This document shows, in pieces, positions 16,547 through 25,509 of a stretch of DNA of 38,249 nt. Source of the stretch: Aureispira sp. GTDB taxonomy: Bacteria; Bacteroidota; Bacteroidia; Chitinophagales; Saprospiraceae. Numbering within the stretch: the stretch's first letter is position 1; each line of letters opens with the position of its first letter. Below the pieces are notes generated by a model that searched no databases, was not told the origin of the DNA, and saw only the letters and a list, made by a program, of their open reading frames with translations. The stretch covers positions 1 through 38,249 of the forward strand of contig JAAEPD010000363.1 of NCBI GenBank assembly GCA_024222455.1, read 5' to 3'. A program made the position numbers and the translations under genes.

Positions 16547-18241
16547 ATGAACGATATATTAGACGAAAATGCTAAATGGGAAGGTGAAATCAAAGATTCC
16601 CCACTATATAGCAAAGACTTAGCACCAACTCCAAAAGAGGAGCGAACTTGGACTGCATGGAATTTAGCCACACTTTGGGTAGGAATGGCAGTTTGTATAC
16701 CTACTTATATGTTAGCATCCTCCATGATTATTTCTGGATTTAGTTGGATAGAAGCTATTATGATAGTTGCTTTAGGTAACTTGATTATCACACTTCCTAT
16801 GATGCTTACAGGACATGCAGGTGTAAAGTATGGAATACCATTTCCTGTAGTAGGACGTGCAGCCTTTGGGACAGTAGGAATACACATAGCTTCTTTGGTG
16901 CGTGGAATTGTAGCCTGTGGCTGGTTTGGTATTCAAACATGGCTAGGAGGTTTAGCCTTTTATGCTATAGGTTGTGCTCTAACAGGAGCAACACCTAATG
17001 CTGATCTAGATTTGGGTAAGTTTATAGGTTTTGGATTGTTTTGGTTGATGAATGTCTATTTTATTTGGAAAGGGACAGAGAGTATTCGTTGGTTGGAAGA
17101 GTGGGCTGCTCCAATTCTCATTGGAATGGGGTTAGTCTTGATTGGATGGGGATGGTATCAAGCTGGTGGTTTTGGAGTAGTATTACAACAAAGTCAACAA
17201 TTAGAGACTCCTACTGCTGTTATAAGTACCTCTCCAAAAGCAGATTGGGATTTGAGCCTTAATCCTATACGTGATAAAGATGGGCAAGTCAAAGCAAGTG
17301 AATATCGCCTATCTGGTCAAAATGAGTGGACACAAATTCCTAGTCAATTAGATTTTATTCCTATTACAGGAGAAGCTCCAACTACTGTTCAATTTAGAAT
17401 GGATATTAGTGATACTAAAGAACCACAATTTATAGAATCTAGTGTGGTGACTGTACAAGAAGATAAAGGTCCAATTAGTATGGGATCTCGCCTTTGGCAA
17501 TACCTAACTTGGTTGACTGTAATGGTTGGTTTTTGGGGAACAATGGCTATTAGTATAGCTGATATAACGCGTTATACCAAAACTCAAAAAGATCAAGTAA
17601 TGGGGCAGTTGATTGGGTTGCCTGGAACTATGGTTTTATATTCTTTTGTAGGGATATTTGTAACCTGTGCAGCTGTTATCAATTTTGGGGATATATTAGT
17701 AGGAGAGGATGCCCCATGGGATCCTGTTCAACTCTTATCTAGGTTTGATAGTGTTTCTGTAGTAATTATTGCTCAAATATTTATGCTTATAGCTACTTTG
17801 AGTACTAATATAGCCGCTAATGTAATAGCACCTGCTAATGCATTTTCTAATTTACTACCTAAACAATTGAGTTTTAGAGGTGGTGGGATTGTTACGGCTA
17901 TTATTGGTATTATCATTTGTCCTTGGTGGTTATTGGGAAATATCATTGGAATTTTGTTATTTGTTAGTGGACTTTTAGGGCCTGTACTGGGGATCTTGAT
18001 TGCTGATTATTTTTGGGTACGTAAAACAGAATTACAACTAGAAGAGCTCTATAAAGTAGATGGGGCCCATAAAGGAATTAGTATACCTGCATTAGTTGCC
18101 TTATTGGTAGGTGTAGCAGTTGTTTTAGCTGGTTTTTATATCCCAGCATTGTCTTTTATTTACCAAATATCTTGGTTTAGCGGCTTTTTTGTATCTTTTG
18201 TAGTCTATGGACTATTACAACCAAAACCTAAAGTAGCTTAA
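16547..18241 (+). CDS. NCS1-family nucleobase:cation symporter with a periplasmic insert, 564 aa
   Basis: The N-terminus has the NCS1 signature (SKDLAPTPKEERTWTAWNLA). Substrate-site features seen in Mhp1-type carriers are present: GWFGIQTW with Trp126 and Gln130, and GFWGTMAISIADITRY with Trp330. About 12 hydrophobic segments are visible. The family imports cytosine, uracil, allantoin or hydantoins with Na+ or H+; uracil or cytosine fits the neighbouring enzymes. Unusually, about 95 extra residues (about 215-312) lie between helices 5 and 6, on the periplasmic side. They look like a beta-sandwich (SEYRLSGQNEWTQIP, TTVQFRMDISD). Most NCS1 carriers are about 430-500 aa long. The insert is in frame and shows no sign of damage. 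Confidence 0.9.
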   Translation: MNDILDENAKWEGEIKDSPLYSKDLAPTPKEERTWTAWNLATLWVGMAVCIPTYMLASSMIISGFSWIEAIMIVALGNLIITLPMMLTGHAGVKYGIPFPVVGRAAFGTVGIHIASLVRGIVACGWFGIQTWLGGLAFYAIGCALTGATPNADLDLGKFIGFGLFWLMNVYFIWKGTESIRWLEEWAAPILIGMGLVLIGWGWYQAGGFGVVLQQSQQLETPTAVISTSPKADWDLSLNPIRDKDGQVKASEYRLSGQNEWTQIPSQLDFIPITGEAPTTVQFRMDISDTKEPQFIESSVVTVQEDKGPISMGSRLWQYLTWLTVMVGFWGTMAISIADITRYTKTQKDQVMGQLIGLPGTMVLYSFVGIFVTCAAVINFGDILVGEDAPWDPVQLLSRFDSVSVVIIAQIFMLIATLSTNIAANVIAPANAFSNLLPKQLSFRGGGIVTAIIGIIICPWWLLGNIIGILLFVSGLLGPVLGILIADYFWVRKTELQLEELYKVDGAHKGISIPALVALLVGVAVVLAGFYIPALSFIYQISWFSGFFVSFVVYGLLQPKPKVA

Positions 18242-18378
18242 TATAAGGTTTTACATTTTTATGTTTTTACAGGAAAATGTATTTAACCTATGGAGTAAAC
18301 AAAAAATCTACTACTACTAAAATATTGAAAGCTCTATATATAAATAGTTAGAGCCATCATAATATAAAACACACAACC

Positions 18379-19764
18379 ATGTCTATTTTAATTAAAAACG
18401 GAAGAATTGTAACTGCTGCAGAAGATTATATTGCAGATATTTATGTAGAAGGAGAGCAAATCTCAGCTATTGGTAAAAACTTGAAAGTGGATGCTGAAAA
18501 GGTGATTGATGCTGAAGGAATGTTAGTCTTTCCTGGAGGAATTGATCCTCATGTACACCTAGAAATGCCTTTTATGGGGACTTTCTCTAGTGATACTTAT
18601 GAAACAGGTACTTTGGCTGCCTTACATGGTGGAACTACTATGGTTATTGACTTTGTGCTGCAAACGCAAGGTAAATCTTTGCGCAATGCTTTAGATCAGT
18701 GGAAAGGTCGTTCTAATGGTAATTGTTATGGAGATTATTCTTTCCATATGGCAGTAACTGATTTTAATGATGAGACCAAAAAGGAAATTCAACAGTTTAT
18801 AGAAGAAGAAGGAATTGTTTCTTTCAAAACTTTTATGGCTTATAAAGGGGCATTGATGATTGATGATGGTCAGATGGTTGGCCTTATGCAAGAAGTGCGC
18901 AAACATGGTGGTATTGTAACAGTACATGCTACAAATGGTGATATGATTGATAGCTTAATCGCTAAACATCGCAAAGAAGGGAAAATGTCTCCTTTGTATC
19001 ATTACCTATCTCAACCAGAGGTAACAGAAGCTGAGGCTTCAGGGCGTTTTACAGATATGGCTAATTATGCAGATTGTCCAGGTTATATAGTACATATGAC
19101 TTGTGAAGGTGCTTTGAACGCTGTTCGTAAGGCAACTATGCGCAACCAAAAGGTATTTGTAGAGACTTGTATCCAATACCTGATTGTAGATGCATCTTTG
19201 TATGAAGAGCCTGATTTTGGTGGTGCTAAATGGGTAATGAGCCCACCTTTGAGAGAGAAAAAAGATCAAACAGCTCTTTGGTCTGGTATTAATCAAGGAT
19301 TGGTGCAAGTGGTAGGAACCGATCACTGTCCATTCAAATGGGATCAAAAACTAATGGGTAAGGATGATTTTTCTAAGATCCCTAATGGCCATCCAGCTAT
19401 TGAGCATCGTGTGGAGTTGTTATACTCAGAAGGTGTAGCAAAAGACAAAATTACCCTAAACAAGTTTGTGGAAGTTACTTCTACCAATGCAGCTAAAATC
19501 ATGGGAATGTATCCTCAAAAAGGTTGTATTGCTATTGGTTCAGATGCAGATTTAGTCATTTTTGACCCTAACGAAAAACACAAATTATCTGTAGATACTC
19601 ATCATATGAATGTTGACTATTCTTGTTATGAAGGATGGGAAGTTCAAGGTAAAACTAAAACAGTTTTATTGCGTGGTCAAGTGGCTATTGATAATGGTGA
19701 AGTCAAAATTGAAAAGGGATATGGCCAGTTTGTGAAACGTAATAAGGTCAAAGGGATTATTTAG
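18379..19764 (+). CDS. Dihydropyrimidinase (D-hydantoinase family), 461 aa
   Basis: A cyclic amidohydrolase that opens dihydrouracil to N-carbamoyl-beta-alanine in the cytoplasm. All metal ligands of the two-zinc site are visible: His58 and His60 (IDPHVHLE), the Lys to be carboxylated at Lys150 (SFKTFMAYK), His183 (TVHATN), His239 (IVHM) and Asp315 (GTDHCPF). As I recall, these numbers match those of bacterial D-hydantoinases, as do Phe152 and Tyr155 of the stereochemistry gate loop. Length is normal. The upstream permease and downstream ureidopropionase, PreT and PreA make the uracil pathway the natural assignment rather than a general hydantoinase. Confidence 0.95.
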   Translation: MSILIKNGRIVTAAEDYIADIYVEGEQISAIGKNLKVDAEKVIDAEGMLVFPGGIDPHVHLEMPFMGTFSSDTYETGTLAALHGGTTMVIDFVLQTQGKSLRNALDQWKGRSNGNCYGDYSFHMAVTDFNDETKKEIQQFIEEEGIVSFKTFMAYKGALMIDDGQMVGLMQEVRKHGGIVTVHATNGDMIDSLIAKHRKEGKMSPLYHYLSQPEVTEAEASGRFTDMANYADCPGYIVHMTCEGALNAVRKATMRNQKVFVETCIQYLIVDASLYEEPDFGGAKWVMSPPLREKKDQTALWSGINQGLVQVVGTDHCPFKWDQKLMGKDDFSKIPNGHPAIEHRVELLYSEGVAKDKITLNKFVEVTSTNAAKIMGMYPQKGCIAIGSDADLVIFDPNEKHKLSVDTHHMNVDYSCYEGWEVQGKTKTVLLRGQVAIDNGEVKIEKGYGQFVKRNKVKGII

Positions 19765-19884
19765 CACAAACTACTATTAGATATAATGCTAATTTGATAA
19801 TTATTAATAACTTGTCATTAGTTCGTGGCTTTTTTCTAGGCGTTTTTTTCTTACTAAGAATCCACAAACTACTAAATTTATAAA

Positions 19885-20238
19885 ATGCGTTTAGTAACAC
19901 TTTGCCTAAGTTTATTGCTAGGTTATGCTATGCAAGCCCAAACAATTAGAGGTACCATAGTTGATGAGAAAGGGGAGTTTTTGAGTGGAGTTCAAGTCAC
20001 TATACCTGATGTAGGTTACCCTATTCAAGGAGCTACTACCAATAATGAAGGCTATTTTGTAATAAAAGTGAAGGGGGCAGAAGAGGGCAAACCTCAAAAA
20101 GCTAAATTGATAGCTACTTTTGGTAAACGCAAGTTTGAGTTAGACGAAAAATTTCAACACAGAAAGCATTATCGCCTAAACATCACATTAGGCAAACGAA
20201 AAAAAGATAATACTCATACCTTCAAGATAGAAGGATAA
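19885..20238 (+). CDS. Secreted carboxypeptidase-regulatory-like domain protein, 117 aa
   Basis: A signal peptide (LVTLCLSLLLGYAMQAQ) is followed by one carboxypeptidase D regulatory-like beta-sandwich: TIRGTIVDEKGEFLSGVQVTI, then GATTNNEGYFVIKV. In Bacteroidota this domain usually opens TonB-dependent receptors, but here it is the whole protein, with a basic C-terminal tail (GKRKKDNTHTFKIEG). A peptidoglycan or surface scaffold role is possible. It lies between dihydropyrimidinase and ureidopropionase, 59 bp before the latter; whether it serves the pathway is unknown. Confidence 0.8.
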   Translation: MRLVTLCLSLLLGYAMQAQTIRGTIVDEKGEFLSGVQVTIPDVGYPIQGATTNNEGYFVIKVKGAEEGKPQKAKLIATFGKRKFELDEKFQHRKHYRLNITLGKRKKDNTHTFKIEG

Positions 20239-20297
20239 TATTATAAAGACATACTGAGGTATGTCTCCTATTACTAACCTGAAAAATTAGATAAAAC

Positions 20298-21164
20298 ATG
20301 CCAAGAATGGTAAAATCAGCGCTCATCCAAATGAGCCTAGGAATGACAGAAGGAGAAGGCTCTATTGAAGAGATAATGGAAGATATGTACAACAGACATA
20401 TCCCTCTTATAGAAGAAGCTGGCGAAAAAGGTGTGCAAATCTTATGTTTACAAGAGATTTTTAATACTCCATATTTCTGTCCAGGACAAGATAGAGCATG
20501 GTACGCTTCAGCAGAAACTGTACCTGGCCCAACTACTGATAAATTAGCATACTATGCTAAAAAATATCAAATGGTGATAATTGTACCTATCTATGAAAAA
20601 GAGCAACCTGGTGTGTTGTACAACACTGCTGCTGTAATTGATGCTGATGGTACTTATTTGGGTAAATATCGTAAAAACCATATCCCTCATACTACTGGTT
20701 TCTGGGAGAAATTCTTCTTTAAGCCTGGTAACTTAGGTTATCCTGTATTCCAAACTAAATATGCTAAAGTAGGTGTTTATATCTGTTATGATCGTCACTT
20801 CCCTGATGGTGCTAGAGCATTGGGTCTAAATGGTGCTGAAATTGTTTACAACCCTTCTGCAACAGTAGCTGGTTTGAGTGAATATTTATGGAAGCTTGAG
20901 CAACCTGCTCATGCTGCTGCTAATGGTTACTTTATGGGATGTATCAACCGTGTAGGAGAGGAGAAACCTTGGAACTTAGGTAAGTTCTATGGTCAATCTT
21001 ATTTTGTAGATCCTAGAGGCCAAATCTTTGCAGAAGCTTCTCGTGATGATGATGAGTTGTTGATTGCCGATTTTGATCTTGATTTGATCGAAGAGGTACG
21101 TTCTACTTGGCAGTTCTATAGAGATCGCCGTCCTGAGACTTATGGTAAGTTGACAGAGTTATAG
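20298..21164 (+). CDS. Beta-ureidopropionase (N-carbamoyl-beta-alanine amidase), nitrilase family, 288 aa
   Basis: The carbon-nitrogen hydrolase catalytic triad is complete: Glu53 (CLQEIFNTPYFCPGQ), Lys126 (GKYRKNHIPH) and Cys163 (GVYICYDRHFPD). The NTPYF and ICYDRHFP motifs are typical of the beta-ureidopropionase/N-carbamoylputrescine amidase branch. The enzyme releases beta-alanine, CO2 and NH3 from N-carbamoyl-beta-alanine. The pathway neighbours favour that substrate over carbamoylputrescine. Length is standard for bacterial members. Confidence 0.93.
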   Translation: MPRMVKSALIQMSLGMTEGEGSIEEIMEDMYNRHIPLIEEAGEKGVQILCLQEIFNTPYFCPGQDRAWYASAETVPGPTTDKLAYYAKKYQMVIIVPIYEKEQPGVLYNTAAVIDADGTYLGKYRKNHIPHTTGFWEKFFFKPGNLGYPVFQTKYAKVGVYICYDRHFPDGARALGLNGAEIVYNPSATVAGLSEYLWKLEQPAHAAANGYFMGCINRVGEEKPWNLGKFYGQSYFVDPRGQIFAEASRDDDELLIADFDLDLIEEVRSTWQFYRDRRPETYGKLTEL

Positions 21165-21229
21165 ATAATAGATATTTAGGTAATAGGTAATAAGTATTTG
21201 GGTAATGGGTTTGTAGATAATAGATATTT
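21162..21229. repeat. Intergenic direct word-like repeat, left side of the four-helix gene
   Basis: TAGATAATAGATATTT (16 bp) occurs exactly at 21162-21177, overlapping the ureidopropionase stop, and again at 21214-21229. Degenerate GGTAATAGGTAATAAGTATTTGG-like words lie between them. It belongs to the same style of repeat as 21618-21701. Confidence 0.6.
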
Positions 21230-21253
21230 GTGCAAGGATTAAAAATAAGAGAT

Positions 21254-21616
21254 ATGAAAAAGTCTGTTATGGAGCAAAAGAGTTATGATTTTGCTGTAAG
21301 AATTGTTCGATTATCTCAAATGTTGACCAAACAAAATGAGTTTGTGTTAAGTAAACAAGTTCTCAGAAGTGGAACTGCTGTTGGAGCACTACTTAGAGAA
21401 GCTCATTTTGCCCAATCTACCAAAGATTATATTCATAAAATGAGTATTGGGTTAAAAGAAGCTTATGAAACAGATTATTGGTTAGAACTATTGAAAGATA
21501 CTGACTATATAGATGATAAGTTGTATGAAAGTTTGGCTGCAAATTGCACAGAATTAATCAAAATGTTAGTGTCAAGCATAAATACACTCAAAAAGAAATT
21601 GAATAATAAAACTTAG
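21254..21616 (+). CDS. Four-helix-bundle protein (S23/IVP-like), 120 aa
   Basis: ATG 21254 is preferred over an upstream GTG at 21230, which lies at the end of a repeat. The protein matches the four-helix-bundle/IVP family: KSYDFAVRIVRLSQML near the start, KQVLRSGTAVGALLREAHFAQSTKDYIHKMSIGLKEAYETDYWLELL in the middle, and a Leu-rich final helix. Family members were first seen inside 23S rRNA intervening sequences and are common as free-standing genes in Bacteroidota; their biochemical role is unclear. No rRNA is near. The gene breaks the otherwise catabolic order between ureidopropionase and PreT and is flanked on both sides by word-like repeats, which looks like an inserted cassette. Confidence 0.88.
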   Translation: MKKSVMEQKSYDFAVRIVRLSQMLTKQNEFVLSKQVLRSGTAVGALLREAHFAQSTKDYIHKMSIGLKEAYETDYWLELLKDTDYIDDKLYESLAANCTELIKMLVSSINTLKKKLNNKT

Positions 21617-21617
21617 G

Positions 21618-21701
21618 AGCTAATAGATTTTTAGATAATAGCTAATAGATGTGTTACATACACCTATTAACTATTAGTTTTTAGCTAATAAATTTTAACT
21701 A
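21618..21701. repeat. Intergenic inverted word-like repeat, right side of the four-helix gene
   Basis: GCTAATAGATTTTTAGATAATAGCTAATAGATGTGT is followed by a roughly reverse-complementary stretch (ACACCTATTAACTATTAG and onward), giving an imperfect long hairpin with a TACAT loop. It ends about 11 bp before the PreT start. Confidence 0.55.
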
Positions 21702-21712
21702 AAAAATAAGAT

Positions 21713-23038
21713 ATGGCAGAATATAACAAACCTACCACACTTCAAGAGGTGGAGCAAAATTTTGGACAGATCAAACCAGATATGAATGCAACTATGGCTT
21801 ATAATGAGAGCTCTAGATGTTTGTTCTGTTTTGATGCACCTTGTGTGCAGGCCTGTCCTACTGGTATTGATATTCCATTGTTTATTAGACAAATATATAC
21901 AGATAATGTAACTGGTTCAGCTAAAACTATTTACGATTCTAATTATTTTGGAAATATATGTGGGAAAGTATGTCCTACAGAGGTGTTGTGTGAAGGTGCT
22001 TGTGTGTACAATCATCAGGATGCAGAACCTATTGAGATTGGTCGTTTGCAAAGTTTTGCAACTAAGGCTGCTATCAAAGACAATAAACAACTATTTACAC
22101 CTGCTGCCGATAATGGCAAAAAGGTAGCAATAGTAGGTGCTGGCCCTGCTGGAATAGCTTGTGCTTGTGAGTTACGCTTGTTGGGATATACAGTACACAT
22201 TTGGGAAGCTAAAGCTCATGCATCAGGATTGACTATATATGGAGTTGCTCCTTACAAAATCACTAATCAAGAGGCTTTAGATGAGGTAGCTTATCTACAA
22301 AAACAGTTTGGTTTTGAGATCCATTACAATAAAAAAGTAGAAGCAGATGAGCATTTCCAAATGCTAAAAGCAGATTATGATGCTGTATTTTTGGGTGTTG
22401 GATTAGGAGATACTCGTAGTTTAGGACTAGATGGCGAAAATTTAGAGAACTGTATAGGAGCTACAGAGTTTATCGAAGAATTTAAGATGGATCCATTAGG
22501 TACACATACTGGAAATAGAGTTGTGGTAATTGGTGGAGGAAACACTGCTATGGATGCTGCTTCTGAATCTGCTCGTATGGGAGCTGAACAAGTTTACTTG
22601 GCTTATCGTAGATCCAAAGAATCTATGGGAGCTTATGAGTTTGAATATGATTTGGCTAAAGGTGTTGGAGTCAAAGGTTTATTCAATGCTTCTCCTGTGG
22701 CTGTATTGGGCACAGATAAGGTAGAAGGTATGCGTTTTATTCGCACAGAAGTACAAGATGGTAAATTAGTGAGTATAGAAGGTAGTGAGTTTGATATAGC
22801 TTGTGATATGGTGATTAAGGCAACTGGGCAAGAAAAACAAGCTGCTTTTGTCAAAAAGTTTGGCGCTATTGATACTGATAATAAGGGTAGAATAGTAGTA
22901 AACGAAAGTTTCCAAACTACAGAGCCTAGAGTATTTGCTGCTGGTGATGCTGTAAATGGTGGTGCAGAGGTAGTTAATGCTACTGCTGAAGCTAAAAAAG
23001 CTGCTCAAGGTATCCACCAATGGCTATCTAAAGCTTAG
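21713..23038 (+). CDS. preT: Dihydropyrimidine dehydrogenase, NAD(P)H/FAD Fe-S subunit (PreT type), 441 aa
   Basis: The N-terminal Fe-S domain carries two Cys sets (Cys36, 39, 44, 48 and Cys83, 87, 93, 97: CLFCFDAPCVQACP and CGKVCPTEVLCEGAC). An FAD Rossmann motif VAIVGAGPAGIACACELR (138-155) and an NAD(P) motif VVVIGGGNTAMDAA (270-283) follow. This is the glutamate-synthase beta-like module that takes electrons from NAD(P)H and passes them through FAD and Fe-S clusters to the catalytic PreA partner. The pair reduces uracil to dihydrouracil. The gene is 75 bp upstream of preA, so co-expression is expected. Length is slightly above that of E. coli PreT. Confidence 0.93.
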   Translation: MAEYNKPTTLQEVEQNFGQIKPDMNATMAYNESSRCLFCFDAPCVQACPTGIDIPLFIRQIYTDNVTGSAKTIYDSNYFGNICGKVCPTEVLCEGACVYNHQDAEPIEIGRLQSFATKAAIKDNKQLFTPAADNGKKVAIVGAGPAGIACACELRLLGYTVHIWEAKAHASGLTIYGVAPYKITNQEALDEVAYLQKQFGFEIHYNKKVEADEHFQMLKADYDAVFLGVGLGDTRSLGLDGENLENCIGATEFIEEFKMDPLGTHTGNRVVVIGGGNTAMDAASESARMGAEQVYLAYRRSKESMGAYEFEYDLAKGVGVKGLFNASPVAVLGTDKVEGMRFIRTEVQDGKLVSIEGSEFDIACDMVIKATGQEKQAAFVKKFGAIDTDNKGRIVVNESFQTTEPRVFAAGDAVNGGAEVVNATAEAKKAAQGIHQWLSKA

Positions 23039-23113
23039 AATGCTAACATCAGAGAATTAGTGAATTTTTGCAGCAATGCATTAATAATTAGAAAAAGAAA
23101 AACAAAATATATT

Positions 23114-24445
23114 ATGCCAGATTTATCAGCAAATTTAGCAGGAATTAAGTCTCCAAATCCATTTTGGCTAGCTTCTGCACCTCCTACCAATTCAGGCTAT
23201 CAGGTGATGAAAGCTTTTGATGCAGGTTGGGGTGGAGCAGTATGGAAAACTCTAGGAGTTCCTGTTGTGAATGTATCTAGCCGTTATGGCTCTGTCAATT
23301 ATAAAGGGAATAGAATGATTGGACTCAACAACATTGAGTTGATCACAGATCGTCCATTGGCAGACAACTTGAGAGAGATAGAAGAAGTTAAAAAATATTT
23401 CCCAAATCATGCTGTTATTGCATCTTTGATGGTGGATACTCGCGAAGAGTGGCACCAAATAGTAAAGGATGTACAAAATGCAGGTGCAGATGGGATTGAA
23501 TTGAATTTTGGCTGCCCACATGGTATGTGTGAGCGTGGTATGGGGTCTGCTGTAGGGCAAAATCCTCAAGCATTACAAACTATTACTTCTTGGGTAATGG
23601 AAGTAGCTAAAATTCCTGTAATTGTAAAGTTAACACCTAATATTACAGATATTACAGAGCCTGCTCGTGGTGCTGTAGCTGGTGGTGCTGATGCTATTTC
23701 CTTGATCAATACTATCCAAAGTATTGTAGGTATTGATTTAGATACACTTTCTCCTTATCCTATTGTAGATGGGCAAAGTTCTAATGGAGGATATTGTGGA
23801 CCAGCAGTGAAGCCTATTGCTTTGAATATGCTTAAAAACTGTGCTCTAGATCCTCAAGTAACTATACCTATTTCAGGTATTGGTGGTATTGAGACATGGA
23901 AAGATGCAGTAGAACATATGTTGTTAGGAGCTAGTAATGTACAAGTTTGTACAGCAGCTATGCACTATGGTTTTGGTATTGTACGTGAGATGAAATCAGG
24001 CTTGGAAAACTTCATGCGTGAGAAGGGGTTCAACAAGTTGGATGACTTTATTGGTAAATCGGTAGAGAAGGTTAAAACTTGGGAAAATCTTAATCTTAAA
24101 TATAAGGTTGTTGCTAGCATTGAGGAGGACAAATGTATAGGTTGTCAGTTGTGTTACACAGCTTGTGAGGATGGTGCACATCAAGCTATTGGTTTGAGTG
24201 GAACAGAGGAAAATCGTGTTCCTCATATCATAGAAGACAATTGTGTAGGTTGTAACCTATGTTCTTTAGTTTGTCCTGTAGAGGATTGTATTACTATGGT
24301 TCGTATGGATGATGGAACTGAGCACAAAACTTGGAAAGAGCGTTTGATAGAGGGAAGTGCTCCAACTACTTTCAATGATCAACGTGGTGGTGGTGTAGGA
24401 CACTATGTACCAGAACCTAAAGAGGCTTTGAAAAAGCGTAAGTAA
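23114..24445 (+). CDS. preA: Dihydropyrimidine dehydrogenase, catalytic FMN/Fe-S subunit (PreA type), 443 aa
   Basis: ATG 23114 begins MPDLSANLAGIKSPNPFWLAS, the usual PreA/DPD start; a longer frame upstream has no family likeness. The FMN barrel (about 1-310) has the active-site segment NFGCPHGMCERGMG with Asn131 and Cys134, equivalent to the catalytic loop NLSC-P of mammalian DPD (Asn668/Cys671). SLINT (about 196-200) matches the Asn-Thr substrate pair. Two 4Fe-4S motifs close the protein: CIGCQLCYTAC (341-351) and CVGCNLCSLVC (377-387). It reduces uracil or thymine to the 5,6-dihydro form with electrons from PreT. All key residues are present. Confidence 0.95.
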   Translation: MPDLSANLAGIKSPNPFWLASAPPTNSGYQVMKAFDAGWGGAVWKTLGVPVVNVSSRYGSVNYKGNRMIGLNNIELITDRPLADNLREIEEVKKYFPNHAVIASLMVDTREEWHQIVKDVQNAGADGIELNFGCPHGMCERGMGSAVGQNPQALQTITSWVMEVAKIPVIVKLTPNITDITEPARGAVAGGADAISLINTIQSIVGIDLDTLSPYPIVDGQSSNGGYCGPAVKPIALNMLKNCALDPQVTIPISGIGGIETWKDAVEHMLLGASNVQVCTAAMHYGFGIVREMKSGLENFMREKGFNKLDDFIGKSVEKVKTWENLNLKYKVVASIEEDKCIGCQLCYTACEDGAHQAIGLSGTEENRVPHIIEDNCVGCNLCSLVCPVEDCITMVRMDDGTEHKTWKERLIEGSAPTTFNDQRGGGVGHYVPEPKEALKKRK

Positions 24446-24468
24446 GGTTTAAAGTAATTGATAAAGAG

Positions 24469-24499
24469 GAGGCTAATATTTTTATTAGCCTCTTTTTTT
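24469..24499 (+). terminator. Rho-independent terminator after preA
   Basis: GAGGCTAAT pairs with ATTAGCCTC and is followed by T7. It lies 23 bp past the stop at 24445 and separates the enzyme genes from the AraC-type regulator. Confidence 0.88.
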
Positions 24500-24556
24500 G
24501 TAGGATGCCCTTTTTGCAAAGGTTTTTGTCCAAAATGAAAAGAGGATTAGAGTAAG

Positions 24557-25372
24557 ATGAGTAAAAAAGAGTTTAAATATTATGAAATAGTACGAATAAA
24601 GACTACCACTCAAGATCGAAATCTTGATCCTCACCGTCATTTGTATTATGAATTGTTCTTCTTTTTTGCTGGAACAGGTAGTCATATTATAGATTTTGAA
24701 GAGTTTGATATTCAGCCACCTAGCTTACAATTGGTAGGGCCTCATCAACTACATCAAGTCAAACATTCCAAAGATTCAGAAGGTTATGTAATAAAGGTGC
24801 AACCTCTGCTGATTACTTCTAATCCATTTTTGAAGGACTACTTTAATTTTATACAATACAACCAACACTTCAAGGCAGGAGTACAGATCAGTAAGCAAGA
24901 GCAAGAGTTATTATTATACAACTTTAATTTTCTTAGGACTTATAATAATGATAATGGCGATCAAGCTATTTTTGCCATTTTAGCAACCTTAAACTTCTAT
25001 ATTTCTATTCTAAAGAACTACCAAACAATGAAAGAAGGAGATGAACAGCATCCTGATAATGAGATCTTTCAGCAGTTTTTAGAATTGGTAGAATCTTCTT
25101 ACCTAAAAGAAAAAGGCACTGATTTTTATACCCAAAAAATGGCAGTTTCTTTAGCTCAACTCAATAATATTGTAAGAATCCGAACAGGAATGACTACCAA
25201 GCAATTCTTATTGAAAAGGATACTTTTGGAGGCCAAGCGATTGGTAGTGCATAGCACCAAATCTGTAAAAGAGATTGCTTATAGTTTAGAATTTTTGGAG
25301 CCAGCTCATTTTACCAACTTTTTTAAGAAACATACAGGTAAAACACCTTCCAAATTTAGAGCAGATTTTTAG
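24557..25372 (+). CDS. AraC-family transcriptional regulator, 271 aa
   Basis: The N-terminal cupin-like sensing region (about 1-150) contains the typical DPHRHLYYELFFFFAGTGSH pattern. The C-terminal AraC double helix-turn-helix (about 172-271) includes YTQKMAVSLAQLNNIVRIRTGMTTKQFLLKRILLEAKRLV and the final signature VKEIAYSLEFLEPAHFTNFFKKHTGKTPSKFR. It follows the preA terminator and precedes the cytosine deaminase gene, so it is the obvious candidate for sensing a pyrimidine or beta-alanine intermediate and controlling the cluster. Ligand and targets are inferred from position only. Confidence 0.9.
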   Translation: MSKKEFKYYEIVRIKTTTQDRNLDPHRHLYYELFFFFAGTGSHIIDFEEFDIQPPSLQLVGPHQLHQVKHSKDSEGYVIKVQPLLITSNPFLKDYFNFIQYNQHFKAGVQISKQEQELLLYNFNFLRTYNNDNGDQAIFAILATLNFYISILKNYQTMKEGDEQHPDNEIFQQFLELVESSYLKEKGTDFYTQKMAVSLAQLNNIVRIRTGMTTKQFLLKRILLEAKRLVVHSTKSVKEIAYSLEFLEPAHFTNFFKKHTGKTPSKFRADF

Positions 25373-25509
25373 GTTACTTTTATTTTTTGCAATTATTCTA
25401 GTGTTTTTTGCATTTCCTTTAAGTGCTTTTTAGTCTAGATTTGTTGATGTCAATCCAATTTATTTGGGGCCAATGGTCACTTCACAAATTTTTACTAAAA
25501 AGCTTTATT

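Noticed and set aside
18246-18288. Imperfect hairpin after the NCS1 permease
   Set aside because: The stem is interrupted by unpaired bases and lacks a U-tract; too weak to call a terminator.
20247-20266. 8-bp hairpin (AGACATAC/GTATGTCT) before ureidopropionase
   Set aside because: There is no U-tract after it and nothing else marks it; not reported as a terminator.
21254-21616. Part of a diversity-generating retroelement (Avd-like four-helix protein)
   Set aside because: There is no reverse transcriptase or template/variable repeat in the window.
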